8,616 bases of DNA from an uncultured Oscillospiraceae bacterium (GCA_944387755.1 CALXGC010000103.1:1-8616); one strand, 5' to 3'; shown: positions 1 to 4,442, counted from the stretch's first letter. The notes: a model not told the origin generated them from the sequence alone. Numbers and translations: made by a program.

Positions 1-1
1 C

Positions 2-370
2 CTTACCCTCCACAACGCCCTGCTGTGGGGGGAGCAGCACCTGTTTCTTTCGGCCATCCTCCCGGAGGGGCGGCTGCACCTGCGGGTGCAGGCTGCGCTG
101 GTCAGCTTGGACACGGTGGCTCTGCTGAAGGACGAGAACACCGTGGAGAAGACCTTCCCCGGGGTGCTGACAGAGAAATACGCCCGGCATGAGCAGGAGT
201 GGCCCATGTCCGTCAACCAGCTGGGCCTGGTGCTGGTGGTCCCCAAAGCCATCACGCTGGAGCCGGGGCGGCTGGTGAAGGCCCGGGGTGCGCTGTGGGA
301 GGTCCTGGTCCCCCATGAGCTGGACCCATATAAAAATGAGTATGAGATGGGGAGGACGGTGGATCTGTAG
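2..370 (+). CDS. Putative head-tail connector / minor structural protein (5' end missing)
   Basis: The reading frame is open from the first bases of the window to a TAG at 368-370, so the gene starts upstream; 122 codons are visible. A GTG at 86 is an internal codon rather than a convincing start, because the upstream in-frame residues read like the same protein (HNALLWGEQHLFLSAILPEG). The visible part is a mixed alpha/beta protein with no membrane segment. It ends in a beta-rich stretch with ALWEVLVPHELDPYKNEYEMG. I do not recognise a specific domain. Its place just before a gp10-like completion protein and a tail terminator is where contractile and siphovirus modules encode head-closure or minor capsid proteins, so a connector role is inferred from position. 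The next gene's GTG shares the last G of this stop codon (TAGTG), implying translational coupling. Confidence 0.75.
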   Translation, partial: LTLHNALLWGEQHLFLSAILPEGRLHLRVQAALVSLDTVALLKDENTVEKTFPGVLTEKYARHEQEWPMSVNQLGLVLVVPKAITLEPGRLVKARGALWEVLVPHELDPYKNEYEMGRTVDL

Positions 371-840
371 TGCGGAAGGCGACGCTGGAGCGGCAGGAGA
401 TGGACCGGTTCGCCCGGTATTGGGAGAAGCTGTACCAGGCGTTTCCAGACGCCAGGCGGCAGGCGGCCCAGGCTATGGGCGAGGCGGTCCAGAAGGACCT
501 GAACGCCCAGATCCAGGCCGCCGACCTGGAGAACGGCGCAAAGAGCACCGTGCGCTCCTGGCAGGACGTCCGAATCGGGAGCCGCGGCGGCTATGCAGCG
601 GTTTCTCCAGCCGGAGGCGTTGCCAAACCTAGGGCGGGTCAAAAACAGCACACTTGGCGAGGCGATCCTGTCACCCAGAAGCAGGTTACCAGGTGGCTGG
701 AGCGGGGACACGGAACTCCGCAGGGCGGCTATGTGAAGGGCCGCCAGTTTTACAGCTTCACCAGAATGAAAGCCTGGGAGCATGCACGGAAAGCCGCAGA
801 TCGGGTCCTGAGCCTGATTGCGGATGAGGTGGATTTTTGA
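370..840 (+). CDS. HK97 gp10 / XkdI-like tail completion protein
   Basis: This is a 156-residue basic protein. The N-terminal third (about residues 1-55) is a charged helix rich in Arg, Gln and Ala, and the C-terminal part includes GRQFYSFTRMKAWEHARKAADRVL followed by an acidic end. That pattern, a long N-terminal helix, a Gly/Arg-rich middle and a final helix, fits the HK97 gp10 / XkdI family of small head-tail joining proteins. GTG at 370 is the only possible start in frame, since stops lie at 331, 337 and 343. GGGGAGG at 349-355 lies 14 bases upstream, and GGTGGAT at 358-364 is nearer. The gene overlaps both neighbours by one base (TAGTG and TGATG). The family assignment rests on size, composition and order, so the role at the head-tail interface is likely but not proven. 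Confidence 0.7.
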   Translation: MRKATLERQEMDRFARYWEKLYQAFPDARRQAAQAMGEAVQKDLNAQIQAADLENGAKSTVRSWQDVRIGSRGGYAAVSPAGGVAKPRAGQKQHTWRGDPVTQKQVTRWLERGHGTPQGGYVKGRQFYSFTRMKAWEHARKAADRVLSLIADEVDF

Positions 841-1340
841 TGGACTGCAACGACATCATGCGCGCCATGGAGGCGCGGCTGAAGGAGAAGTACCCCGGGG
901 AGGAGGTCTATTGGAACCAGCTGCCCCGTGAGTTCACCCGCCCTTGTTTTACCCTGGAGCTGACCAAAAATGAGACGGCGGACGCCAACCGGTTTCTGGT
1001 CCGGCGGACGGCGGTGGTGCTGGTCACCATCTATGAAGCGGCCAACGCGTTCTACGACAGCAGCCGGGAGGGCCTGAACGACCGTCAGGACCAGGTGCTG
1101 GCGCTGTTCTCCACGCCGCTGGCGGCAGGGGACCGGACGATGCTTCCCACAACGCAGAAGGGGGAGGGGACCCCTGGGTACAGCGAAGTGTTCGCAACCT
1201 TCCGGTGGATGGACGGCCGGCCCGGCCTTGTAGATGAGGACACGGCCTCCGAGAGTGAGGGCGGGGTTCCGCGAATGGAACATTTCGAGATCAACAATAC
1301 GACCCGGACAACGGGGAACGGAAAGGATGATATACCATGA
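840..1340 (+). CDS. Tail terminator family protein (XkdJ / DUF6838-like)
   Basis: This is a 166-residue protein starting MDCNDIMRAMEARLKEKYPGEEVY and continuing with a PREFTRPCFTLEL segment. The pattern of an N-terminal helix, then 'vYwnqlP..f.rPcFtlel', then alternating beta strands is typical of the DUF6838-type tail terminators encoded just before the sheath in Xkd-like modules. Such proteins cap the finished tail tube and sheath and present the head-joining face. ATG at 840 overlaps the previous stop as TGATG. A TTG directly before it (837) would add one residue and sits 7 bases from GAGG (826-829), so either start is possible; I chose the ATG. The C-terminus (about 130-166) is acidic then polar and probably flexible. 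It ends in an ATGA overlap with the sheath gene. Confidence 0.78.
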   Translation: MDCNDIMRAMEARLKEKYPGEEVYWNQLPREFTRPCFTLELTKNETADANRFLVRRTAVVLVTIYEAANAFYDSSREGLNDRQDQVLALFSTPLAAGDRTMLPTTQKGEGTPGYSEVFATFRWMDGRPGLVDEDTASESEGGVPRMEHFEINNTTRTTGNGKDDIP

Positions 1341-2458
1341 GCACTCCTACAAGTATCGGTCTGCCCAAGCTGCAGATCGCCTTTGAGGCGGCGGCACGGC
1401 AGACCATCAACCGGTCCAAGAAGGGCTATGCGGCCATGATCGTGCGGGACGCCAAGGACCAGGGCCTGCACAAGCTGAGCAGCGCCACCATGATCCCCAC
1501 GGAGCTGGGGGAGGCAAACCAGGCCCAGGTGAGGCTGGCCTTTGAGGGCAGCGACCGGGGCGTCCCCAGCCTCATCTATCTGGTGGTCATCGCCACGGGG
1601 ACGGAGAACACCACCGCTTTGGAGGGCGGCCTGAAGCTGCTGGAGTCTGTCTCGGTGGACTATCTGGCCGCTCCGGCGGATGTGACCGGCGAGGAACTGG
1701 AGGTCCTGAACGAGTGGACCAAGGGGCAGCGGGCCCTGTACCGCACGGTGAAGCTGGTACGGCCCTTCCAGACCACAGGCAGCGACAATATGGGGATCAT
1801 CGAACTGGACGAGACCGGCATGAAGGACGCCGCCGGAGCGGTGACGGCGGCTGCCTACTGCGCCCGGATGGCTGGCATCCTGTGCGGCATCCCCATGGGC
1901 ATGTCGGCCACCTACGCCGCCCTGCCTGAGCTGACGGAGGTGACCGCCCGCAGCGAGGCCGAGCAGACCCAGGCCATCGACGCGGGCAAGCTGATCCTGA
2001 TCCACGACGGCCAGAAGGCCAAGATCGCCCGGGCGGTGAACAGTCTGACCACCATTCCCGCGGGGGGCAGCGAGGACTGGCGGAAAATCAAGATCGTGGA
2101 GGGCATGGACCTCATTACCTATTTCCTGCGCACCACCATCGAGGACAGCTATGTGGGGCAGTACCCCAACACCTACGACAACAAGCAGCTGCTGGTGGCC
2201 TTTATCCTGGCCTACCTTCAGAAGCTGGAGACGGCCGGGGTGCTCAATCCTGGGGAAAGTTACTGTGAGATCGACTACGACCGGCAGCTGAACTGGCTGC
2301 GCTCCCAGGGGGTGGAGGTGTCCGGTCTGACGAGGCAGCAGGTGCTGGAGTATCAGACCGGCTCCTGGGTATTCATCAAGTGCGGCGGGCGGCTGGTGGA
2401 CGCCATGGAGGACTTTAAGATCCTGTTCAACGACCAGACGCTGGCCGCGGCGGCGTAA
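1337..2458 (+). CDS. xkdK: Contractile tail sheath protein (XkdK-like, compact form)
   Basis: This 373-residue protein polymerises around the tail tube and contracts to drive it through the host envelope. Sheath-like hallmarks are an N-terminal GLPKLQIAFEAAARQTINRS strand that would donate to a neighbouring subunit, a Rossmann-like central part with KLLESVSVDYLAAPADVTGEEL and a C-terminal domain with AGGSEDWRKIKIVEGMDLI, then VGQYPNTYDNKQLLV. The final strand region contains YQTGSWVFIKCGGRLVDAMEDFKI. At 373 residues it is shorter than PBSX XkdK (about 460) and much shorter than T4 gp18, so it appears to keep the core fold without large outer insertions. ATG 1337 has AAAGGA at 1322-1327, 9 bases upstream, and overlaps the terminator gene by four bases. 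The tube gene follows 18 bases downstream, as expected for proteins made in similar high amounts. Confidence 0.92.
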   Translation: MSTPTSIGLPKLQIAFEAAARQTINRSKKGYAAMIVRDAKDQGLHKLSSATMIPTELGEANQAQVRLAFEGSDRGVPSLIYLVVIATGTENTTALEGGLKLLESVSVDYLAAPADVTGEELEVLNEWTKGQRALYRTVKLVRPFQTTGSDNMGIIELDETGMKDAAGAVTAAAYCARMAGILCGIPMGMSATYAALPELTEVTARSEAEQTQAIDAGKLILIHDGQKAKIARAVNSLTTIPAGGSEDWRKIKIVEGMDLITYFLRTTIEDSYVGQYPNTYDNKQLLVAFILAYLQKLETAGVLNPGESYCEIDYDRQLNWLRSQGVEVSGLTRQQVLEYQTGSWVFIKCGGRLVDAMEDFKILFNDQTLAAAA

Positions 2459-2476
2459 GTAAGGGAGGAATGACAC

Positions 2477-2917
2477 ATGGCACGAACGATTGACAGCGCA
2501 AAGCGGGTCATCAACGGCACCTGGGGCGAGGTATGGCTGGACGGCGAAAAGGTGGCCGAGTGCACCGCCTATCAGCAGAAGCTGGCCAAGAACAAGGAGA
2601 CGATCCGGCTGTGCGGCCAGTTCATGGACGACACCAAGGCCACCAGCGGAAGCGGCACCGGCAGTCTGACCCTGTACCACGTGGACAGCGGCTTTGCCCG
2701 AAAGATGGAGGGCATCCAGGACGGCGTGGACCAGCGCTTCACGGTGATCTCCAAGCTGGCCGACCCTGACAGCTGGGGCGCGGAGCGTGTGGCCGCGTAC
2801 AATGTGAGCTTTGACGATCTGACCCTGGCGGACTGGCAGGCGGCCACGGTGGGGACCGTGACGGCCCCCTTCACCTGGAGCCGGTACGAGTTCCTGGACA
2901 TGATCGAATCGGATTAA
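2477..2917 (+). CDS. xkdM: Tail tube protein (XkdM / DUF2001-like)
   Basis: This 146-residue protein starts MARTIDSAKRVINGTWGEVW. It continues with WLDGEKVAECTAYQQKLAKN and SGTGSLTLYHVDSGFARKM, then KLADPDSWGAERVAAYNVSF, and ends in a strand-rich tail. Length, the early 'G..Gevw.dGekv.e' pattern, the 'GsGtGsltl.kv.S' turn and the position right after the sheath match the DUF2001/XkdM tail tube family, whose hexameric rings stack to form the inner tube. The start ATG at 2477 has AAGGGAGGAA at 2461-2470, with GGAGG 8 bases upstream. The stop TAA (2915-2917) is followed within three bases by a hairpin that terminates transcription coming from the other strand. After this gene the operon is interrupted by a non-structural cassette, an unusual break between tube and chaperone. 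Confidence 0.9.
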   Translation: MARTIDSAKRVINGTWGEVWLDGEKVAECTAYQQKLAKNKETIRLCGQFMDDTKATSGSGTGSLTLYHVDSGFARKMEGIQDGVDQRFTVISKLADPDSWGAERVAAYNVSFDDLTLADWQAATVGTVTAPFTWSRYEFLDMIESD

Positions 2918-2919
2918 AG

Positions 2920-2942
2920 AAAAAGCCGCCCCAAGGGGCGGC
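2920..2942 (-). terminator. Minus-strand intrinsic terminator after the tube gene
   Basis: GCCGCCCC (2925-2932) and GGGGCGGC (2935-2942) are perfect inverted arms around an AA centre; in practice 7 pairs with a CAAG loop. On the minus strand the stem is followed by five T (complement of A at 2920-2924) and then CTTTAA. On the plus strand it is followed by GGGAGTTGAC, with no T run. It therefore reads as a terminator for transcripts running leftward out of the 2943-3360 cassette, shielding the tube and sheath genes from antisense transcription. Confidence 0.75.
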
Positions 2943-2947
2943 GGGAG

Positions 2948-2976
2948 TTGACAAGATACGGCGCACTGGATAAGAT
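2948..2976 (+). promoter_or_regulatory. Plus-strand sigma-A-type promoter of the small-peptide cassette
   Basis: TTGACA (2948-2953, six of six matches to the -35 consensus) is separated by exactly 17 bases from TAAGAT (2971-2976, four of six to the -10). Transcription is predicted to start near G2983, the first base of the inverted repeat GGGCGCTGTTACA. Nothing further upstream would be needed for the 27-codon gene at 3145, so this cassette can be expressed without late phage transcription. No start site has been mapped; this is a sequence prediction. Confidence 0.7.
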
Positions 2977-2982
2977 AGCTTT

Positions 2983-2995
2983 GGGCGCTGTTACA
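2983..2995 (+). repeat. Left arm of a 13-base perfect inverted repeat
   Basis: GGGCGCTGTTACA here is the exact reverse complement of 3292-3304. The similarity continues imperfectly inward (GGCGGCCGGCC at 3001-3011 against the complement of GGCTGGCCGTC at 3281-3291). It lies immediately downstream of the plus-strand -10 box. The other arm lies immediately downstream of the minus-strand -10 box, so both predicted RNAs would begin with almost the same sequence. Confidence 0.85.
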
Positions 2996-3144
2996 TAACA
3001 GGCGGCCGGCCACTTCCTTCCCAAATGGGACCCCAGCAAAGCGCGTGACTTTGCTGGGAGACGAGACGCAAGGAAGCAAAGCGAGAAATGCCCGAGCGGG
3101 CGTTTTGAGCGGAGCGGACTTTGCGTTGAGGAGGTGATGCGGAT
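2983..3144 (+). other. Structured leader of the small membrane-peptide mRNA
   Basis: This is about 160 bases between the predicted transcript start and a 27-codon gene. Visible structure includes a perfect 10-pair hairpin, CCCAGCAAAG (3032-3041) with CTTTGCTGGG (3049-3058) and a 7-base loop. CTTCCTT (3013-3019) is complementary to AAGGAAG (3070-3076) and encloses that hairpin. An 8-pair stem AAATGCCC/GGGCGTTT (3086-3093 and 3098-3105, one G-T pair) has loop GAGC. GCAAAG (3076-3081) can pair with CTTTGC (3119-3124). No open frame with a ribosome binding site was found in it. A long, highly folded leader is common in type I toxin mRNAs, but no known riboswitch was recognised. Confidence 0.6.
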
Positions 3145-3228
3145 ATGGGACACCGAGGAAAGCAATTTCTGAGGTTTCTGGTGTGTTTCGCCGTTTTGGC
3201 GTACATCATGACCATAAAAGCGTGCTGA
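3145..3228 (+). CDS. 27-residue single-helix membrane peptide; type I toxin candidate
   Basis: ATG 3145 to TGA 3226-3228 encodes 27 residues. A short basic head (MGHRGKQFLR) is followed by an uninterrupted hydrophobic helix (FLVCFAVLAYIMTI) and a KAC tail, so it has one predicted transmembrane segment with a positive N-terminal side and two Cys (14 and 27). AGGAGGTGAT at 3129-3138 is complementary over 10 bases to the 3' end of 16S rRNA, with AGGAGG ending 10 bases before the ATG; this is the strongest ribosome binding site in the window and argues that the tiny frame is translated. An earlier ATG at 3137 lies inside that site and opens only 11 codons. The last two codons, TGC and TGA, form part of a hairpin, and a promoter on the opposite strand would make RNA complementary to the 3' end. 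Size, topology and antisense arrangement resemble type I toxins; a small regulatory membrane peptide is the alternative. I recognise no named family. Confidence 0.65.
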   Translation: MGHRGKQFLRFLVCFAVLAYIMTIKAC

Positions 3229-3257
3229 CCGCTCGGCTGCAACCCAAGCGGTCAGCA
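3216..3257 (-). terminator. 11-pair hairpin at the end of the small gene, likely ending the antisense RNA
   Basis: TGCTGACCGCT (3223-3233) and AGCGGTCAGCA (3247-3257) are perfect 11-base inverted arms with a 13-base loop. On the minus strand the stem is followed by CGC then TTTT (complement of 3216-3219), a moderate terminator tail. On the plus strand only TAGTTTG follows. The left arm includes the last sense codon and the stop codon of the 27-codon gene, so the stem would also protect the mRNA's coding end or limit access to it. Confidence 0.5.
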
Positions 3258-3291
3258 TAGTTTGACTGACCTATGAAAAGGGCTGGCCGTC

Positions 3292-3304
3292 TGTAACAGC
3301 GCCC
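3292..3304 (-). repeat. Right arm of the 13-base perfect inverted repeat
   Basis: TGTAACAGCGCCC is the exact reverse complement of 2983-2995, about 300 bases away. In a plus-strand RNA running from 2983 to the terminator at 3331-3361 these arms would join the 5' and 3' ends. On the minus strand the arm lies at the very start of the predicted antisense RNA. Confidence 0.85.
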
Positions 3305-3314
3305 TTCTATCTTC

Positions 3315-3342
3315 ATTATAGCCATCTGAGCCGCCTTGTCAA
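3315..3342 (-). promoter_or_regulatory. Minus-strand consensus promoter for an antisense RNA
   Basis: Read on the minus strand, TTGACA (complement of 3337-3342) and TATAAT (complement of 3315-3320) are both perfect matches to the sigma-70/sigma-A consensus, separated by 16 bases. It is the best-matching promoter in the window and points back through the 27-codon gene. The -35 box overlaps the stem of the plus-strand terminator at 3331-3356. No gene with a ribosome binding site lies directly downstream, so its product is most likely an RNA. Confidence 0.78.
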
Positions 3343-3361
3343 GAAAGACAGGGCGGTTTTT
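3331..3361 (+). terminator. Plus-strand intrinsic terminator before the chaperone gene
   Basis: CCGCCTTGTC (3331-3340) pairs with GACAGGGCGG (3347-3356), ten pairs including one G-T, around the loop AAGAAA, and is followed by TTTTT (3357-3361). It would end the small-peptide mRNA. It also lies in the path of late transcription from sheath and tube toward the chaperone and tape measure, only 6 bases before the chaperone ribosome binding site. Confidence 0.82.
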
Positions 3362-3382
3362 CGTTCGAAAGGAGATTTTGAT

Positions 3383-3781
3383 TTGAATATGAGCGAAGAG
3401 AAGAAGGACCTGCTGGCTCTCCTGCTGCGGCCGGAGCTGCCCAATGTGCAGAAGGAACTGCCTACGGCCCGGTACAAGGTGAACCGGCTGAGCCAGCTGG
3501 CGGGGGAGGACGTGGTGTTCACCCTGCGGGCACTGCCCTATGGCAAGGTACAGATGCTGAGGGCGTCCATGGCGGAGGATGTGAATGTGCAGATCCTGCT
3601 GGCCGGATGCGTGGAGCCCAGCTGGAAGGCTCCGGAACTGAGGGAGAAGTTCGGCGGGGCCACCCCGGCGGAGACGGTGAAGGCGGCCCTCCTGCCCGGG
3701 GAGATCGAGGACCTGAGCCGGGCGGTGGAGCGGCTGTGCGGCTATCGCAGGACCACCATTGAAGAAGTAAAAAACGTCTGA
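3383..3781 (+). CDS. xkdN: Tail assembly chaperone, short form (XkdN-like)
   Basis: This 132-residue protein occupies the position of lambda gpG: after the tube gene and before the tape measure. Residues 1-80 include EEKKDLLALLLRPELPN, then ARYKVNRLSQLAGEDVVFTLRALPYG, which matches the XkdN-like pattern of a short acidic start followed by 'v.RLs...G.d..ftlral.y..v'. A helical C-terminal part follows, with EIEDLSRAVERLCGYRRTTIEE. Such chaperones bind the tape measure and are absent from the finished tail. The start is TTG 3383: AAAGGAG (3368-3374) is 8 bases upstream, whereas ATG at 3389 would be 14 bases away. The frame ends GTA AAA AAC GTC TGA, one codon after a slip site that gives the longer product. 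This gene is flanked on both sides by cassettes unrelated to tail building. Confidence 0.85.
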   Translation: MNMSEEKKDLLALLLRPELPNVQKELPTARYKVNRLSQLAGEDVVFTLRALPYGKVQMLRASMAEDVNVQILLAGCVEPSWKAPELREKFGGATPAETVKAALLPGEIEDLSRAVERLCGYRRTTIEEVKNV

Positions 3782-3951
3782 GGGAGGGCAGCGACCCGGA
3801 GCTGGGTCTGGTCTATTACCTGTTCCGCTTCCACCACTGGACGCCGGAGCAGTACTACTCCATGGGCCGGGGCGGCCGGGATCTGGCCTGGGCGTTGGCC
3901 TCCTATGAGAGCGACATGCGGGAGGAGCTGGACCTCCGGCGCGGGCAATAG
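3383..3951 (+). CDS. Tail assembly chaperone, long form by -1 ribosomal frameshift (gpGT analogue)
   Basis: The fusion uses 131 codons of the short form up to AAC at 3773-3775, slips back one base and continues from C3775 for 58 codons to TAG 3949-3951, giving 189 residues. The extension begins RLREGSDPELGLVYYLFRF, continues HHWTPEQYYSMGRGGRDLAW and ends with a charged helix. It has no start codon with a suitable ribosome binding site, so it would not be made alone. Its aromatic FRFHHWTPEQYY motif resembles C-terminal parts of long-form chaperones in Firmicutes phages; in lambda the equivalent T domain recruits tail tube subunits to the tape measure bound by gpG. The heptamer at 3769-3775 is of the most efficient bacterial type. 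Frameshift efficiency cannot be judged from sequence. Confidence 0.85.
3769..3775 (+). promoter_or_regulatory. A AAA AAC slippery heptamer for programmed -1 frameshifting
   Basis: In the chaperone frame the codons are GTA AAA AAC, giving the canonical X XXY YYZ form A AAA AAC in phase, six bases from the end of the 0-frame coding region. The -1 frame is open from here for 58 codons. Downstream, GACCC (3793-3797) and GGGTC (3804-3808) could form a 5-pair stem 17 bases after the heptamer, which is farther than the usual stimulatory spacing, so a clear stimulator was not identified. Confidence 0.88.
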
Positions 3952-3978
3952 AAAAAGCCGCCCCCCGGCGGGGGCGGC
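3952..3978 (-). terminator. Minus-strand terminator of the membrane-protein moron
   Basis: GCCGCCCCC (3957-3965) and GGGGGCGGC (3970-3978) form a perfect 9-pair stem with loop CGGC. On the minus strand it is followed by TTTTT (complement of 3952-3956). It lies 6 bases after the minus-strand gene's stop codon (TGA, complement of 3985-3987) and directly abuts the TAG of the frameshifted chaperone. The first 14 bases (3951-3964) are identical to 2919-2932 in the terminator after the tube gene. Confidence 0.85.
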
Positions 3979-3984
3979 GGAAAA

Positions 3985-4389
3985 TCAGACGGAGGGCGGG
4001 ACGGAGGCCCAGAGGGCCCAGGCAAGGGCGCACAGCGCGGCCAGCCCCAGCAGAGCGGCCAGGCCGCCGCCTCCGCCAATCATCCCCATAAAAACGGCCG
4101 TCAGGCACACGGACGCCGCCGTGAACCAGATGAACCCCCGCATTCGGAAGCTTTCCGCATGAAAACGAAAGGAAAAAGAAGAGGCGCGTTCGATCCGAGC
4201 GTCCAGCTCCCGCAGCTGGGCCCGTTTCTCCTCCAGCCCACGTTCCAGCTCGGTCAGGGGCGCGCGGCCCGGGTCATCCGGGGCCAGCTGCCGGAGGGGG
4301 GCGAGGTCCGGACGGTAGAGGAAGAGGAGCCGCTCCAGGATCTCCGAGCGCAGTTCCGCCTGCTGTTGTTTTAACTCCATAAGGTCCAT
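3985..4389 (-). CDS. Two-helix membrane protein with charged N-terminal coiled-coil region (moron)
   Basis: This 134-residue protein is encoded against the tail operon. Residues 1-35 and 44-70 are charged helices (ELKQQQAELRSEILERL and TELERGLEEKRAQLRELDAR) with coiled-coil character, separated by a Pro/Asp-rich turn. Two hydrophobic segments follow at about 85-104 (FIWFTAASVCLTAVFMGMI) and 108-129 (Gly/Ala/Leu-rich), joined by a five-Gly turn. That suggests a hairpin in the membrane with a cytoplasmic coiled coil. ATG (complement of 4387-4389) has AAAGGGGG 8 bases upstream, and the frame's longer upstream extension crosses the promoter and is discarded. With a promoter at 4415-4442 and a terminator at 3952-3978, it is an independently expressed unit. 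I recognise no family. Prophage morons of this shape often alter the host envelope or block superinfection, but that function is only inferred. Confidence 0.82.
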   Translation of the reverse strand: MDLMELKQQQAELRSEILERLLFLYRPDLAPLRQLAPDDPGRAPLTELERGLEEKRAQLRELDARIERASSFSFRFHAESFRMRGFIWFTAASVCLTAVFMGMIGGGGGLAALLGLAALCALAWALWASVPPSV

Positions 4390-4414
4390 GGCGCGCGCCC
4401 CCTTTCTTACTCTC

Positions 4415-4442
4415 ATCATAGCAAAATCTTGGAAAAAGTCAA
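4415..4442 (-). promoter_or_regulatory. Minus-strand extended -10 promoter of the moron
   Basis: On the minus strand, TTGACT (complement of 4437-4442, five of six) and TATGAT (complement of 4415-4420, five of six) are separated by 16 bases. TGC directly before the -10 gives an extended TGnTATGAT element. Transcription should start near 4408-4409, about 20 bases before the moron's ATG. The -35 box ends one base before the AGGAGG of the oppositely oriented tape-measure gene (4444-4449). Confidence 0.8.

Larger units (their letters stand above)
3213..3308 (-). ncRNA. Predicted antisense RNA to the small-peptide mRNA (antitoxin candidate)
   Basis: The minus-strand promoter at 3315-3342 would start an RNA near 3308-3304. 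Reading leftward, a strong hairpin (arms 3247-3257 and 3223-3233) followed by CGC and TTTT could end it near 3213, giving about 95 bases. The RNA would be fully complementary to the 3' untranslated region and last few codons of the 27-codon gene. Its 5' end matches the sequence (3292-3304) that the mRNA could use to pair with its own 5' end. No convincing coding frame with a ribosome binding site was found on it. If the hairpin does not stop it, the next minus-strand terminator is at 2920-2942, giving full overlap with the mRNA. Confidence 0.5.

Noticed and set aside
1085..3079. A 664-codon open frame on the minus strand across terminator, sheath and tube genes
   Set aside because: It is a GC-rich antisense shadow: no ribosome binding site, a His/Gln/Leu/Pro/Arg-biased composition without domains, and it runs through the well-supported structural genes and the hairpin at 2925-2942.
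3086..3107. Hairpin AAATGCCC/GGGCGTTT followed by TTG as an early terminator of the small-peptide mRNA
   Set aside because: The T residues are used in the stem and the remaining tail is too short; it is better treated as leader structure.
2991..3258. Minus-strand frames of 83 and 114 codons in the tube-chaperone gap
   Set aside because: No ribosome binding site, no plausible domain, and they read through hairpin arms. The transcript from the minus-strand promoter is better explained as non-coding antisense RNA, although a peptide cannot be fully excluded.
3206..4108. A 300-codon minus-strand frame over the chaperone gene
   Set aside because: Proline- and arginine-biased shadow crossing the moron terminator and the minus-strand promoter; no start signal and no recognisable domain.
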